Shown here: positions 22,311 to 35,822 of the stretch, piece after piece
How positions within the stretch are numbered: position 1 is the first letter of the stretch
Layout of the letters: each line of letters starts with the position of its first letter
Origin: Thunnus maccoyii
Taxonomy: Eukaryota > Chordata > Actinopteri > Scombriformes > Scombridae
DNA length: 64,000 bases
Assembly (NCBI RefSeq): GCF_910596095.1
Contig: NC_056548.1
Location: forward strand, 6,969,151-7,033,150
Direction: 5' to 3'
Notes under the pieces: generated by a model
The model's input: the letters and a program-made list of their open reading frames with translations, nothing else
The model's database searches: none
Told to the model about the DNA's origin: nothing
Made by a program: the position numbers and the translations under genes

Positions 22311-23013
22311 CTTCTCTCCTCCTCTTCAGATCTTGGTTTTGGCCAAAAATGCTCCTTGAAATCTGTCATCCTGTCTTTCCACGTGGAAGCTCTAGGTGTC
22401 AGTCCATCCTAGAGCTGCGACAGATGCAACTCACACACATAACACATGACAACGTTCCCGAGACCAGACTTATCCTGATTATAGAGATAAAATATGTAAA
22501 GATCACATGAGAGGGAATGATTGAGCATTAGGGGCTGAAGCCCTCTTAGCCTGATGTGTTTTATAATCTGCACTGGTATCTGCATTTATGTTTGTATATG
22601 CTTGGGTTGCCTGCATATTTGGTGCTTTGGTTGTTATATTTTATATAATATTTGTTCCAATAGTTTTACGTAGGCAATACAAACATCCCTATATATTCCC
22701 TCCTTTGAAGTTATGTGGTACAGCATTTGATTAAAGCTTATTACTTCAGTTGTACAGTTTTCATGCTTTAGCTTCAGCTGATGAATTGCATTGTCCTTAT
22801 TAGCATGTCCTGTGTTTCTTTGTTCATTTTTCCACGTGGATCAGTGATGTTTAATCTAATCCAGTCTTACTGAATGACTGTTACACAGTTAAGTATTTGT
22901 TTTTGTGTGTATTTGCATGTTGGTATGTGCTATAGGCGCTGTGTGCACATGAGGCATTTCCACTAGTGAAATAAGGTTATAAATGAGGCTGCAAAATGAA
23001 ATCATGATGTTGG

Positions 23014-23015
<2 letters not shown>

Positions 23016-23072
<57 letters not shown>

Positions 23073-23092
23073 ACACACACACACACACACAC
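23016..23092. repeat. (CA)n microsatellite
   Basis: About 38 CA units with one interruption (CACCACA) near 23071. Its open frames are artefacts of the repeat. Confidence 0.95.
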
Positions 23093-23955
23093 CTGCCTCT
23101 TGAGCAAATCCAAATGGGAAGTTATCAGCTTTTCAGAGCTGAGATGCATGAGCCAAATAAATAAAAATTTGGAGAAGAAAGATGAACTTAATCATAATGT
23201 TGGATGAGGAAACATTCCCCAGCTTTACCGCAAACCACATCATTTGTGCATGAAAATAATATTTTATTATAAAACTTAAGTAAAATATGGACAAATAAAT
23301 AATAAGTGGCCCCTTAGGGCCTGGAGGTGATGAAAAGCAGATAATGCCATTCCATAGAAAAACCTGCGCAGCACTGACTCATATGTGAAATACTTTATTT
23401 GTGCTGAGGTTAGAAAACAAAAGGCCTCCCATAAAACTGTGCACTTAAAAAGTACGAGGTTTTTTTTTTCTTCAGCGTTTGGAAAGAAGCTTGTTGTAAT
23501 TTACAGTTGGAAGATGTAATATTTTTCAAATATATAGCTCATATTCTGTGTACTGATTTGTGTAATTTATTTTCTGACCATAGAGAACAGGAGACACTGT
23601 GCTTTTTAAATCACCTACAATAAAGCTGAATCAGTCTGTAGTCCAAAGAAATTGAGAAATACAATCTGTTTATTTTACATTTTCTCAACTGAAATTCTCA
23701 TCAACATTAACGATGATTTATTACTGGTAGTTTTTGCCCCCTGCTCACTTTCACGTGTTTATTTACAACGGAAATCCACCCACAAAACCACCTTCACATA
23801 TATCCTCAGATGTTCTTGTAGCACAGTAGAGCGAGTATCAGCTCAAAAAAGACAGGAAAGAATAGTTAGCATTAGGGAGTAAAATGCGTCCACCTGCAAG
23901 CTCTGTTCCTGCAGCTGAGTTCTCAATCAGTGTGTGGATAGGCCTGTGTGAAACA

Positions 23956-23968
23956 TGACCTTTGACCC
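23956..23968 (-). promoter_or_regulatory. Possible DR1 nuclear-receptor site
   Basis: Minus-strand GGGTCAAAGGTCA is a direct repeat of the AGGTCA half-site with one-base spacing, the form bound by HNF4 and RXR heterodimers. It sits about 3 kb upstream of the SLC2A start in a locally GC-richer block (23930-24080). Function is inferred from the match alone. Confidence 0.35.
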
Positions 23969-24099
23969 CTGAGCCCTGGCCTCCTGGCAGGCAACCCCGT
24001 GACCCTGCACTCAGGGCAGGTGCTGCTGCAGGCATAGAGGGCATCAGACACAAATGGCTAGCAGTGTGCACCATCATCCCCCCACCGCTAATGTTTAGC

Positions 24100-27000
24100 T
24101 ATCACACAAGCTAATGGCCCTTTCTAATTACTTCTAATGGTGTTTGATCTGTTTTTAAGTGTTTCAATGCACACAAAGGAGGAAGAAACTCAAAATTTTC
24201 TCTGCAAATTACTCATCACTTTCAAAACCTGTGTAAAATTTAAAATAATAGGTCATTATATTGGAAAACTCCTACATAGACTGTTTCTAACTTCATTGGG
24301 TGATCCCTGTTGCTTTTTTAGTATATGATGGGGAAATTATGATATTTTTGTCATTAACAGTTGATATGAGGTTGTCCCTCGCTGATCTGTTTACGATCAT
24401 GGGTCCACAGTTGTTGGTTGCATTTTCATCAGACAGTGACTAACAGTTTTAAAGCCACAATTTGGGGAGAAAAAAACAGTATGACTGATTGTTGAAGAAT
24501 GTTCTTAATAAGTATAGCAAGTGCTGTGTAATCCACATTTGTAGATTGTATCCCTGATGTTTAGACATGTTGAATGAGAATATTTTTATTCATTTTTTCT
24601 AAATGAATGAACAGTTTTTTTTTAAAAGTACCATCAAATTATTCACACATTTGGGTGGATGATTGGCACAAAAAGCCACAAGTTAATGTGACCCCTTCAG
24701 TAAGTTATTAACATCCTGGAACAACATCATGCAGCACCTGTACAGCCCACACATCACTTTCAAAACCCCAAATTCCAATCTTCACCTATGAAACCCCTTT
24801 GGTAAATCACCTACCCTCTACTCCACCCTCAACAAAGGAGAAAACGCACATACACTCTCTAAAACACACACACATGCACATACGTACATCCCCAAGCAGC
24901 TGCGTCATTATAAAACTCTTTTGAACTTCACACTGGAAGTCAAATGCCACATGTGTCAGTACAAGACAGATGTACTGCAGCTGCCTCTTGGCTCCAATTT
25001 CATCTGTGATACAACCCCCTTTCCCAAACCACCCCCGTCACCAGCGACCTCACCCTGAAGCCCTCCGCCTCCCATCACGCACTGACAACATCCGCACCTT
25101 TGAAGTCTCATCACTAAATCTGAAAATCTCACACACACACACACAAATCAACAGGCCAGAAAGAGTGCATTTTCATAGTTAGTTTCAACATTCAAACATG
25201 GGAACAGTTAACCTTGATTATGAGAGTCTACTTTCAACAGTATGAAAAATTCACCCAATTGTATCTGCCAATGTTTTGTCAGTTTTCATTCCATATAAAC
25301 TTGAAGTGAATTACAATTCAAAAGTGGCATGTGTAATAAGAAAACCGCACGAGATGATCATTCTTTAAAAAATATTTATTGTCAGATCATGAAATTCAAT
25401 CGGCTTGGCTGATACTGAATGTGAACGTCCAGCCTGCAGTGATCCATCTTCACCAACAGGGGTCAGTGTTGAACTCCATCTCCTCCCACAGAGCTTGTCT
25501 TTTACTTCAGCTCTGAATGCTTTTTCACTGTCCAAGAGGTGCACTGAGTCCAAACTGAGCATAGTTTGAATAGATGCGGTATAAAACAGTATCAGGACCA
25601 GTTCATGATTGTGCCAACTGAGAAAAACTGTAGTTCTGGGAAAGAAACTTTCATCTGAACACACTTCTATCTCAGAAGGAACAAGCTTTTAAAATGCTTT
25701 CACATTAATGTTTGTAGTCTAGTCAACTTTAATCAAAACAGCCAGATACTTGCAAGATAGTGCACAGTAGCCCTATATGCACTTTCATAAATAAATGACC
25801 AAGATTTTGGTGCTCTTGTAGCCAAATGTACCTCTTTAGGATTTCAAACCTCAGTCACTAAAGTATGTTTGTTTCTCAGTTGTCATAAATCGAAGGCAGG
25901 TCTACAGACCTTTTTGTCATTTTGGCCACTTAAAATTTATGTCACATTTCAGGTGGGAAGCAACAAAAACTAACCAAGAGAGTGATATAACCCAGGTGTA
26001 GGTTACTGCTGTGTGCCAAGCTGCACCTTATATAAACTCATTTTAGATTCCTCTCAAAAACAGCCTTTATTTGGGCCCATTCTGTTGTTCAATCTTGCAT
26101 GTGTCTATTGTGATACAGGTTGAAATTGCTCAGGAAATAAGGCATCAATTACAGTGGAGAGACATTTTACTTTTCAATGCTTAGCCAAACAGCTGCACCT
26201 CAAGCCACATAATTTACATTTACCAATTTCACCCAAAGACAACATATCTGAGTGCTTTGTTTTCCAGCAGATCTAATTTCTCCAGCTATGAATAAGAAAT
26301 ATTGTCAAAACATGTCAAGATGGTCTTGACCACCCTGTTGGGGGGTTTGCAGTGGAAAAGTGGCTGGTGAGGAGCAAGATGATCTTGGCTTCTCCTTGTC
26401 AGACTGATAGTCATCTGTAAGCCTCTTTCACTATGAATCTCTCATCGTGATTAGCAGTGATTACTAGCCTGTTAGGTTGTTTTAGATCTTGCGTGTGATC
26501 CGCAGCCCTGCAGCGTCTGGAAGCACTTCAGCCGACATACACACACAAGCTCAGTGTTCAAATTGGACAGAAACAGGCACTCAGGAGAGACTGCACAGCC
26601 CTCTAAGAATGAGAGGTTTCTTCTTGGCATAACAGTCCATTTCAAATTAGACACGACTGGACTTGTGATTGTTGTGGATTCAGCACCAGATACTGTATAC
26701 ATTCTTGACCATGCATAGTGATGATGACAGGAATCGTAAAACAGAAGCTGAAATAGTAAAATAACCCCAACCATAGATAAAATAAACAGTGTTCAGAGCT
26801 GATAACATACAGTCTGGTCTAAGCATTTCAATGTTGTGAATTAGCTACTCTAATAGCCTAATGTTTGACATGATGTAAACACAGTGAAAAGTATATATTT
26901 TTTACAGTAAGCCAGAATGACAGTGAAGTAAGTGAACACTCATGTGCCCGACAATGAAATTTAGTAAAACAAACAAATAAAGATTATTGTACATATTTAC

Positions 27001-28380
27001 AATAGGAGCCTTTTTTTTGCCTCACGTTTACTAGCCACTGCAGTGACTTTTGGGAATATGTTAAGAAATACACAACTCAAAAAGAAAAAAAAAAAATACA
27101 CAAGCATTCAGACCACAATGGCAACTCATGATTCTCTAATTATGAAACTCAATTGTTCCCAAATGTGAGGAAGAAATATTTTTTACATTCCAAAACCTGT
27201 TCATATAGTCTTTTTCTAGTGTTTTTCCTCCCTGCTCGGTCATTTTCCTATTACTTAGGAACCCTGGGGGAGCCTGGGTATTTTGAAAGGCATATTGCAT
27301 TGTCTTACATGAGGTGGCAAAGCTCCAAGTATGTGTGGTGGTAAGTGATTCACAAAGCAGGACTGACATCAACTGTTGGAGGACAGACAATGAATGTGTT
27401 TACATACACAAAATGTACTCTGATATTACTGGGGAGACTCAAATATTTATTTTAGGAGCTGGCATTTGTAAATGCCACATATTTTTTACAATGTGGATAA
27501 ATGTGAATATGACAGCTTCGATGAGCTGATATTAACAGGATTCTCAGCCATATAAACATCTTATTCCATTTACTGGTTGAGTTTAGTCATCTGTGTGACC
27601 TCTCTTTTCCGGGTAAAGCTAGGAACTTGTTTTCTGGACTGTAATCTGTTTTTAAAGAATAGATTCCCCACCAGGGGGTCTTTGTCCGAGACTTGTTGTA
27701 ATTTAGTAACCAGTAGAAACCATTGAACTCATGATCACCAAACACTTCCCAATTAACTCAACAGCATTGAATTCAACATAAGCACACTGGAAATACGTTC
27801 TTTTTCATTGTTTTCCAGGTTCGATTGTGTAGAAAATGAATACTAACCTCAACTTAGCAGAGTAATAAAACTAGACATAATGACTTGTATCTTGACATAA
27901 AATTAACCAATAACATAGTAGCTAACTTCCCATTAGCGACGGTAGCTAACAGAAAGAAAGCCCTCTAGAAATCACAAGACAAGTTTATTCAGGTAGTATA
28001 CTCAATGCAACTAAAACGTAGCCAACGCAGCTAGAAGTAGTGTGTCATCAGATTTGCCTGTGCAGTATTCCACATTAATCATATAGCAATAAGACAATAG
28101 AAAGAAGTTGGCCACCTAACAATTTATTATGAGATATAGCTACTGATTGCTACCGGGGAAAACAAAAGCGCTATCCTCTTCCTCTTTTGGTTGCACAATT
28201 GGTGACGTGCTTCCTTTGCACCGTAAATCAAGCCTTCATTTTCCCGGTAGATCGTACCCAGTGGCAGACAGAATTGCATAGTGAAAGCGAGGCTAATAGG
28301 GAACCAATCTAAACGCTGATGGTGTCATTATTCTATAGCCATTACACTGTGCAATCAACGTTTACTTCATAATGATAAGT
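24100..28380. other. Intergenic stretch with no recognised gene
   Basis: AT-rich DNA with short frames only. I recognise no exon, RNA gene or complete transposon. Confidence 0.45.
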
Positions 28381-28830
28381 TAAAGCAAAAAGTTGTCTAT
28401 TTCCACTTTAATCAGTTTTATATAAACACCAAATCAAATGTTTGCGTGTATTTGTCATCGTAACTACAAACCCACAGGTAATTATTATTAACTGCCAATT
28501 TAAGAGCTTTTTGGCTACTTTTAGCTCAATTTCCTGTATATTTCAGTGTCAGAGCTCTTATCAAACTGTTTTAAGTAAATCTCTGATAAACCCACTGCTG
28601 AGCACCAGATGGCAGACAAAGTTAGTAACTTGCTGGTAAAGAAGATGGAACAATTAGCAGCTAAATAGCCAGATATTTTCTTTGGAGTTTGTGGAGACCC
28701 TAAAAAGGGAGTAATTATTTGACTTGGGTTGGTAATGTTTCTCTGTGTCTGTTAGATGTGTACGGAGGCAAATGTGGGCTAATGTTAACCATAAAAACTT
28801 TATAAAGCAATATGTCAGGGTCGTATATCT
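28380..28830 (+). repeat. Dispersed repeat, copy 1
   Basis: Shares long stretches with 43780-44720: the CTCTGATAAACCCACTG block, GGCAGACAAAGTTAGTAACT and AGCCAGATATTT...GGAG.TTG.GGAGAC. No coding frame. It is probably an old non-autonomous transposon family. Confidence 0.65.
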
Positions 28831-30900
28831 GTCGCTGGTGTCTGAGTTCTCTACCCATTAGTGGAAAAAAAAAAATCTGCAGCTTTAATATCTACAAGTA
28901 CTGTATGTTTCACCAGCTGCTTGCTACAGTATAAATTATACTGGATAGAAAGGATAATGCTAGGATTTTGTATTAACAAGTGTTGGGGAGATGCACAACT
29001 TTTGATAACTGATTTATACAATGTTCAATTCTCACAATCTGTTACTATTTGCTTTTTGACTTTGTTATTTTTATTATAATTAAATGTTTGTTAGCGGTAC
29101 CTTTTATAAAAAAGTAGAAAAAACATTAAAGGCATCTTGTGCAGACAACATGGTATAAACTGAGAAAACACAAACTACATACAACATGCTGGTCTTGCAT
29201 TGCTTTTAGGTTGCACCTCAGGTAACTACGTGGCAAGCAAGTAAAGTAACTACTTACTTAGAGCTAGCTTTCCCCAACACTGGTATGTGCTGAACAAAAA
29301 CCAGACACATCTTGGACTTTGTTCACAAACATCTGATTCTTGAGCCAAAATGTTAATGTTACTAGAAGGTTCTGTACAGTGCAAGGGGATTCATACAGCT
29401 AATTCTGTGCTGATGAATTAGAGTCTGTGGTCACAGTTTAAATCTAATACATGCTGTTCACTTAATATTGCATGTTCACATACGGCATTGCACTTTGTTT
29501 GAAATGGTCTACATTGCCGTAGCTCTTCCTTTAGGAGTATGAGTGTATCGGGCCACAGTCGGGCTGAATGTGACTCACTGGAAGTTTCTCTTTAGTGGGT
29601 TGCCACTGGCCTGTATGCTGCCATATGCGACGGGGAAATATTTTAGTTAACAGTCACAAATTGTGTGCGAGTACGTCTTCTTGTTAATCTGAGGACAGAA
29701 CAAATCGCAACAGCAGACTGAACACAAAGGGAAATGTGGTAACATACACATACTTGCTCTTCCAGTGGTGAGCCTGTCATCTCTTTACAAATATATTCTC
29801 ATTCTTACCTAGACCTTTTTCACTTCAAGAGAAAAAAAAAACATACAAACAGATAAAATGTCAAACATAGGGAGGAGAAAGTGCAAATATTTTGGCGCCG
29901 CTTCGTTTTCTTTTCTCGTTTTTCTGTTCATTTTTTAACAGCTCAGGAACTTCTTAATTTTTCTGCTCCATCTTTCTCTTTCCTGTCAGCAAGCGTACAG
30001 ATGCCTTCCCTCTGTGCCCTCTGCTCTCGTCTCAGCTTCTGGAACCTTCTCTTCTCAAACCAGACGACCTACTGGGAACAGAAAGAGAGACAGACAAGGG
30101 AGGGAAGGAAGGGGAAAAAAGAAAAATGAATTGACTTGTCTGTTTCAGTATCCAGCATGCAGATGCGCTCATGCACGTTGCTGTTGTGTGACAAGAGGCT
30201 AGCATCCCTTCACAGGCATAAGCTCACCTAAACAGACTCTCTTTCTCTCACACACACACACACAAATACACACACAAACTGGGAGAGAAAGTTTTTTTTT
30301 TTTTCATAGACAAATGTTTGAAAATTTCACTCAACACAACTTGTCTCGCAGTTAAAGTGACAAAGTGTGTGTTAGGGAGACATTTGTGCAGTTTTGTGTT
30401 TTTTCAATGTTTTTTCAACTTTAAAGCTATGTAAAAAGAGATTAATATTTGTCTCAACATGTCAGTTTTGTAGACTTAAGTCAAACACAAACTCCATATT
30501 TTTGTCTGCATTCTTTATCACATCTGTGCCAGACAAAAGGTTTCCTCTCTGGATGAACATGTGGAAAGCAGATCTTGTAACTTGTGTTTAAAAAAAAAAA
30601 AAGTAAACCCTGTTAAATATAACTTGTTAAAAATTAGTGCTGCATTATGGCCTCAGCTTTTGCGTGTTTTGACCATTACTGTTTTAAGATGCAATGTTTT
30701 TTTATTAGTTTGTTTACCATTTTCCTCTTGAATAAATGAAGGATATATAGCAGATTGTAAGAATGTAAAACCAACATGCTCAGTCAGTGGTTACTAAGTA
30801 AAGATCAGCTGTCACGCAGCTGTTCACCACCTACATCCCGACTGTCCATGTTGTACCATCACATGTGTTGACGTAATGTTACGACCAAGCTATAACTCAA
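28830..30900. other. Intergenic stretch with no recognised gene
   Basis: AT-rich sequence with a short CA run near 30248-30275 and T and A homopolymer runs. No gene is visible. Confidence 0.45.
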
Positions 30901-31016
30901 CAGGACTTTGGATTTTTGTGTGTGTTGTATTGCATCTGTGCTGAAACTGCACGGGACAACATGCTGCATAAGGGATGGACTTCTCACTCATCAATCAGAT
31001 GGATGGGTGAGGGGGC

Positions 31017-31304
31017 AGAGAGAGAGAGAGAGAGAGAGAGAGAAGAAGAAGAAGAAGAAGAAGGGAGAGAAGGAACTAAGGAAGGAGAGGCCTGGGAGAA
31101 AAGGAGATGGGTTAAGAGCTTAGATTGCTTACAGATGGCTGTCAGACGGAGCGGAGGTCCTCCTGAGCCCTGTGAGAGCTCAGCCTGTGTGTGTGTGTGT
31201 GTGTGTGTCTGTGTGTGCATGTTGGTATGCAGTCCTGTATAGGTGTATTTGTTAATGTGCATGGCATGGAAAAGTGTGTGCATGTGGAAATGTGGTTGTG
31301 GTTG

Positions 31305-31335
<31 letters not shown>

Positions 31336-31345
31336 CTATCTGCAT
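31017..31345. repeat. Microsatellite cluster: (AG)n, (AAG)n, (TG)n
   Basis: (AG)n at about 31017-31042 runs into (GAA)n at 31043-31062, then two TG tracts at about 31183-31209 and 31303-31334. Frames across it are repeat artefacts. Confidence 0.9.
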
Positions 31346-31449
31346 GTGGAGGGTGTGTGTATCTAGACTCTCTATCAGCCTGTGTGTGAGAGAGCAGCAG
31401 GCGGTGGGGGTGGGGATGTTCAGGTGTGCTCTCTGTCACTGCTGGTTAT

Positions 31450-34400
31450 GTTAGCCATGAAATAGAGGCCCAGCTGAAACTTCTGCAGTCTAAAACAATG
31501 CATTTAACTTTGAGTTAAGTATTCTGTCCCAAGTATAATGCATCACAATCTCTCCATAGCTCCATAAATCATAGGTTACCTTATATATGTGAGTCAGTAT
31601 TACATGCTGCGCCTATACATTTGAGTGCATGAAATAAAATATTATGGCCAACTATTGGCACTGTGACTTTCTGGGTCCAGGTGACTACTGTTTCCAGTTT
31701 AATCTGTGACATTTGTATGTGAATAAATGTTGACTTTTGCTACTATATGTGTCAGTTACAAAAACACAACACCAAATCAACCTGTATCCACCCAGTTCAT
31801 AAAAGCTTTTACAATTCGCTACTGTAAACACAAACAGAAAAAAAATCCTGAAATGCACAAGAAGTGAGCAGCAGCAGCAATTTGTTCGGTATACAGTGCA
31901 TAAACATATAAATGGTTGGCATGGAGAGCAATGGGCACCATGGCTCCCCAGACAAAGAAAGAAGTGCTAAACAAGAATAAGACAGCCATGCAAGCGACCA
32001 ACAGACAGACTGATATTGCCGTCCATAGACAAATAGCATGGCTAAAAACATGTTGCAGCCAGCCACACTGCTTAACTGAGTGATTTCTTGGAAATTCTTG
32101 AAAATATATTTTTTTTAGTGGCATTTTTGTGGCTTTTATTATGGCGACCATGCAGAGAGCAATTTAGATTTTTGATTTTTTGTGTACAAAGTAAAAAATG
32201 TGATGCAAGGGCACCTAATGAATGCCAAAATGGAAAAGGTTCATCCTCCGAGGAGCAAATTAAATAGCAATCTGCATATCAGAGTTTGATATTTCATATC
32301 TACAAGTGAAAATATTGGTCTGATGGGGATAGTAGTTGGCGTCAAAGCAATATCACAACAATCTTCCCAGTAGTTGTTTTAGATGTTTTGTTCTGGACAA
32401 TATTGTCGGAAAGAAGGACTGACAACAGCCTACAACATCTGGAGGCCTGATCAGCAAAAACACAACATACGTTTTTGGTGAAAACAGGATATAAAGAAAT
32501 CACAGAGAGACATTCGAATGCTCAGGTATTTCAGTTCTAAGATTTAAACCAGCTGTTATTTGACCTCAGTTTGGCCTCTGTAGTGTTTATGGATTTTAGG
32601 TGACAGTGCAGCTGAGGAACTGTAGTATTTTCTACATTCAGAGTAAATTAGACTTGTCTGTCAAAAACACTTAACCGTGGCAGCATTAGTGGCATGTTCT
32701 ACCAGCTAAACTATGCAGTATCACATTTTTTTTATGATACTTCTTTCCAGTGAAGTCATGATGTTACCCTCTTTAGCTCAGATAAATGTCTCTGTTGTAA
32801 GGAGCTGAGCTACAGTAGTGCTGATGACTCGGCTTTGCAATTACCAGGCTCCAGAGCAGCGAATGGTTCTCTTCGTCCTCTCCTCCCAGTCACTGAGGAC
32901 ACTGTCTGTGCCATTAACAACACAAAGCTCCCTTGCCTCTCCCTGGACACCTTGGCCCCACTTGTGATAAAGAGCTGAAAGCAGATCCCGTCTAGCGGTG
33001 AATCACCTCGCCTCACCTGGGACCAGCCAATAAAGACACTTGGCTCAAGAGCTGGGAATCATGGTATACTTGTACGTGGTCGCAACTGGGAAAAGGGACT
33101 TGGCTAAGTGGATGGATACACTGGCTTGAGTTTACTGTTAGCCTTGTAGAACAGCCCATGAAATAGGGAAGGTGGTCTAACTCCCGTTTTTGGAGCAAAA
33201 CTCATCTCCAGGTAGTGATGATGAGTGTAAAGATGCTTATCTAACTGTTACGGCCCTCTCTGTTGACCTCTGTTACCTTTAACACAGAACAGTGTGTCGA
33301 GCTGATGTCACAGTAATTAAAATACAAGTGGTGTGGAGTAATTGCTGTTGGCTCTGAGAGGACAGGGCTCTGGGCTCCCTAATGGTCCTGCGGCCCCAGT
33401 GCCAGGTCTGCCTCATAATGCCCTCCTTTCATTCCTGGCTAATGACGGACACAGCCAGGACAAACAGGAGAGGAAGAGAGAGAGCAGCAAAGGAGACAAG
33501 AGAGGAAGAGAGGAGTTTGACATAAAACAGGAGACAAGACGCAAAAAGCATGTGTACATCTTCCTCTACTGTTTTACCAGACTGTTTGTCTTAGTAAAAT
33601 CAGCCCTTAAATAACCTCAGTGTTGAGGTGTTTCCCTCCTAATCATCAGCACTTACTGATGTCAGGTCCATACATATATAATCATAAACTTTTATAGGAT
33701 TATGATTAGTACACACCATCAAAATAAACCAACCTTTTTCTGTGAAAAACTACTTCAAATTCAAAGTAAAAATATTTATTTTAAAAGTTGCATTTGCTGC
33801 CTTCTTCCTGCCTCCAGTTTGTTAAGGCGATCACTTTTTTGACACACAATTTAAGAATAACCCACATTTCCATCATCTGTCCATCCATGCAAATGGATTT
33901 GATCACAACAAGGTGCCACTAGTTTGTTATTCAATCTCCATTGAGTGAATTCTGTAACTGTAGCATGTAGCAGCAACTAAAATGGTGCACTTAGTTATCA
34001 AATGCAAATCTACTCATTCTCAACAACAGCAAAAGCTTCCTGCATCCTAAACCCTCTGTCTAAAACCTCTGTAAGCACTCATAAGAGATCCTCGAATATC
34101 TTGTAATTGTGTTTGCCCGTGTTTGGTGTGTGCAAGCATTTGTACATGCACACCCGCATGTGTTCATACTTATTCAAATGAGTGTTTACGTCTTTCTAAA
34201 TGGAATTAAGACTTGAAGAGAACATCATGAACCCTGCTGCCCAATCTCAATGCAACAAGTTTAACTGTAAAACATTTTTGTATTTTGTTCATTACAGTGA
34301 ACCAGACAAGATGCTGGGGCCATCTTAATACCAGAACTGCTGCTCATCCATTGCTGACTGTGGCTTTACAGTGAAAATAACTGCCCCGGGCTTCTGTTAC

Positions 34401-35750
34401 ATATCTCATCTATAATGAGGTTTCCAGTCTCTTCAGAGGATGGATGCCACCCTCTTCAGCACTTCAAAACTCACACAAGGTATTCAGATGTTTTCCTTTG
34501 CTGTTGCCAACGTGTCAAGAGCGAGGAGCCTCATGCAGATGTGCTCCACCCTGCCCCACATGCTCACAATCCTTCACCAAAAAGCACGTACTGTAAACTG
34601 TAAATATGTCCAACAACACTCCAGTGACGAATCCAAAGCTGCGACAGAGCATGATAAGATTTAATACCTGACAAATGCAGCTTGACTTAAAGGGATCCAG
34701 GCCATTGAGGATCAGCTAAGCCTACCTGAACACAATGGCCGTCTATCTTAGTCAAGGCAGAATGGTGCCATATGTTCTTGCAGACTCCTGCTTCTTTCAT
34801 GCAGGCTCTCTCTGTCTCTCCTTCTCCCGTAACATACAATATATCACTCTCTTCACAATCATCACTAGCTAAGAGTGCCTGAGTGGCAGCACAAGGAGCC
34901 GTATAAAGCTGTCAGGCCTTTTACCTTCAGCTCTTAAGCATGAAGGTGAGAGACTTGGTGACTAAAGCGAAAACAACCGGCTGAGCCTCCATCTCTGCTC
35001 TTCTAATACAAATGCTGTTTATCCTGGCAGACGTGCCCAGGGTCCGAGAGGCCTGACGTTATGCCCGCTCTGAGCCACTGTTCTCCAGGCGCAGCAGGGT
35101 AGCGCCAGGGTAAACACATGACCTCAATGCTATGTGGCGCTGAACCGGCCCACTGGCCAGAGTCAACAGCACCAATGGGACCAATAATGGGAAATCCTAA
35201 TAGATTGAACACGACACTAAGAGAGACGGAGAGAGACACATTGAACAAATGAAAGACAAACAAAAAGACAGACAATCAGCAAAATAGCATGATAACCTCT
35301 TTGTTATATTCATTGGCTCTTGGTACTTCTTAGATTCTTGTTGTCAAAATCAAAGTAAGCACAGGACCAAGATATCACAAAATTCATCTTAAGAAATATA
35401 TTTAAGACCAAGCTGGAAGTTTTTCAGGCCCGTTGATCAGTTTAAGAATTCAGATCATCAGAACAGTTTTCTAAAATAACAGCAGAACAGATAATATACC
35501 AATAATTTGTGCCAATAACATATAGCGATGGACACACATGCCACACATAGATGCACATGCATGGACAGACAACTTAAACTTTAAGTATTCTGTACAAATC
35601 ACCATGGAAAGCTTTGCATGTGCATAGAAAGCTGCTGTGTCAACTAGCTGCAACTAATACAAACTGACACATTTCACCAATGTTGCGTGTTAATGGATTA
35701 CACAACAAGACAACTACAGCACTCAAAGGCAGAGGCACGGTTAGTAGAAG
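31450..35750. other. Region 3' of SMOC1 with no further gene recognised
   Basis: Must contain the SMOC1 3' UTR next to 35755, but I could not identify a firm polyadenylation signal. Two GC-richer blocks, about 33330-33500 and about 34870-35215, look less decayed than their surroundings and could be conserved non-coding DNA. Confidence 0.35.
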
Positions 35751-35754
35751 CGTA

Positions 35755-35822
35755 TTAGTTTGCCTTACTGAACAAATTTGCCCCTTGCCTTGTCCCTTGG
35801 TTGCTGCTTGTCGTTGAGCTAC
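35755..35822 (-). CDS. smoc1: SMOC1 C-terminal exon
   Basis: Follows a strong pyrimidine tract and TTTGCAG. It encodes GSSTTSSNQGTRQGANLF and stops at TAA. Phase fits the EF-hand exon. The Ser/Gly-rich tail resembles the variable SMOC1 C-terminus; less certain than the domain exons. Confidence 0.75.

Noticed and set aside
22178..23207. Frames of alternating Val-Cys or Thr-His
   Set aside because: They arise from the TG and CA dinucleotide runs.
30984..31454. Long frames rich in THTHTH, VCVCVC and RERERE
   Set aside because: Translations of the AG, AAG and TG microsatellites with no other protein features.
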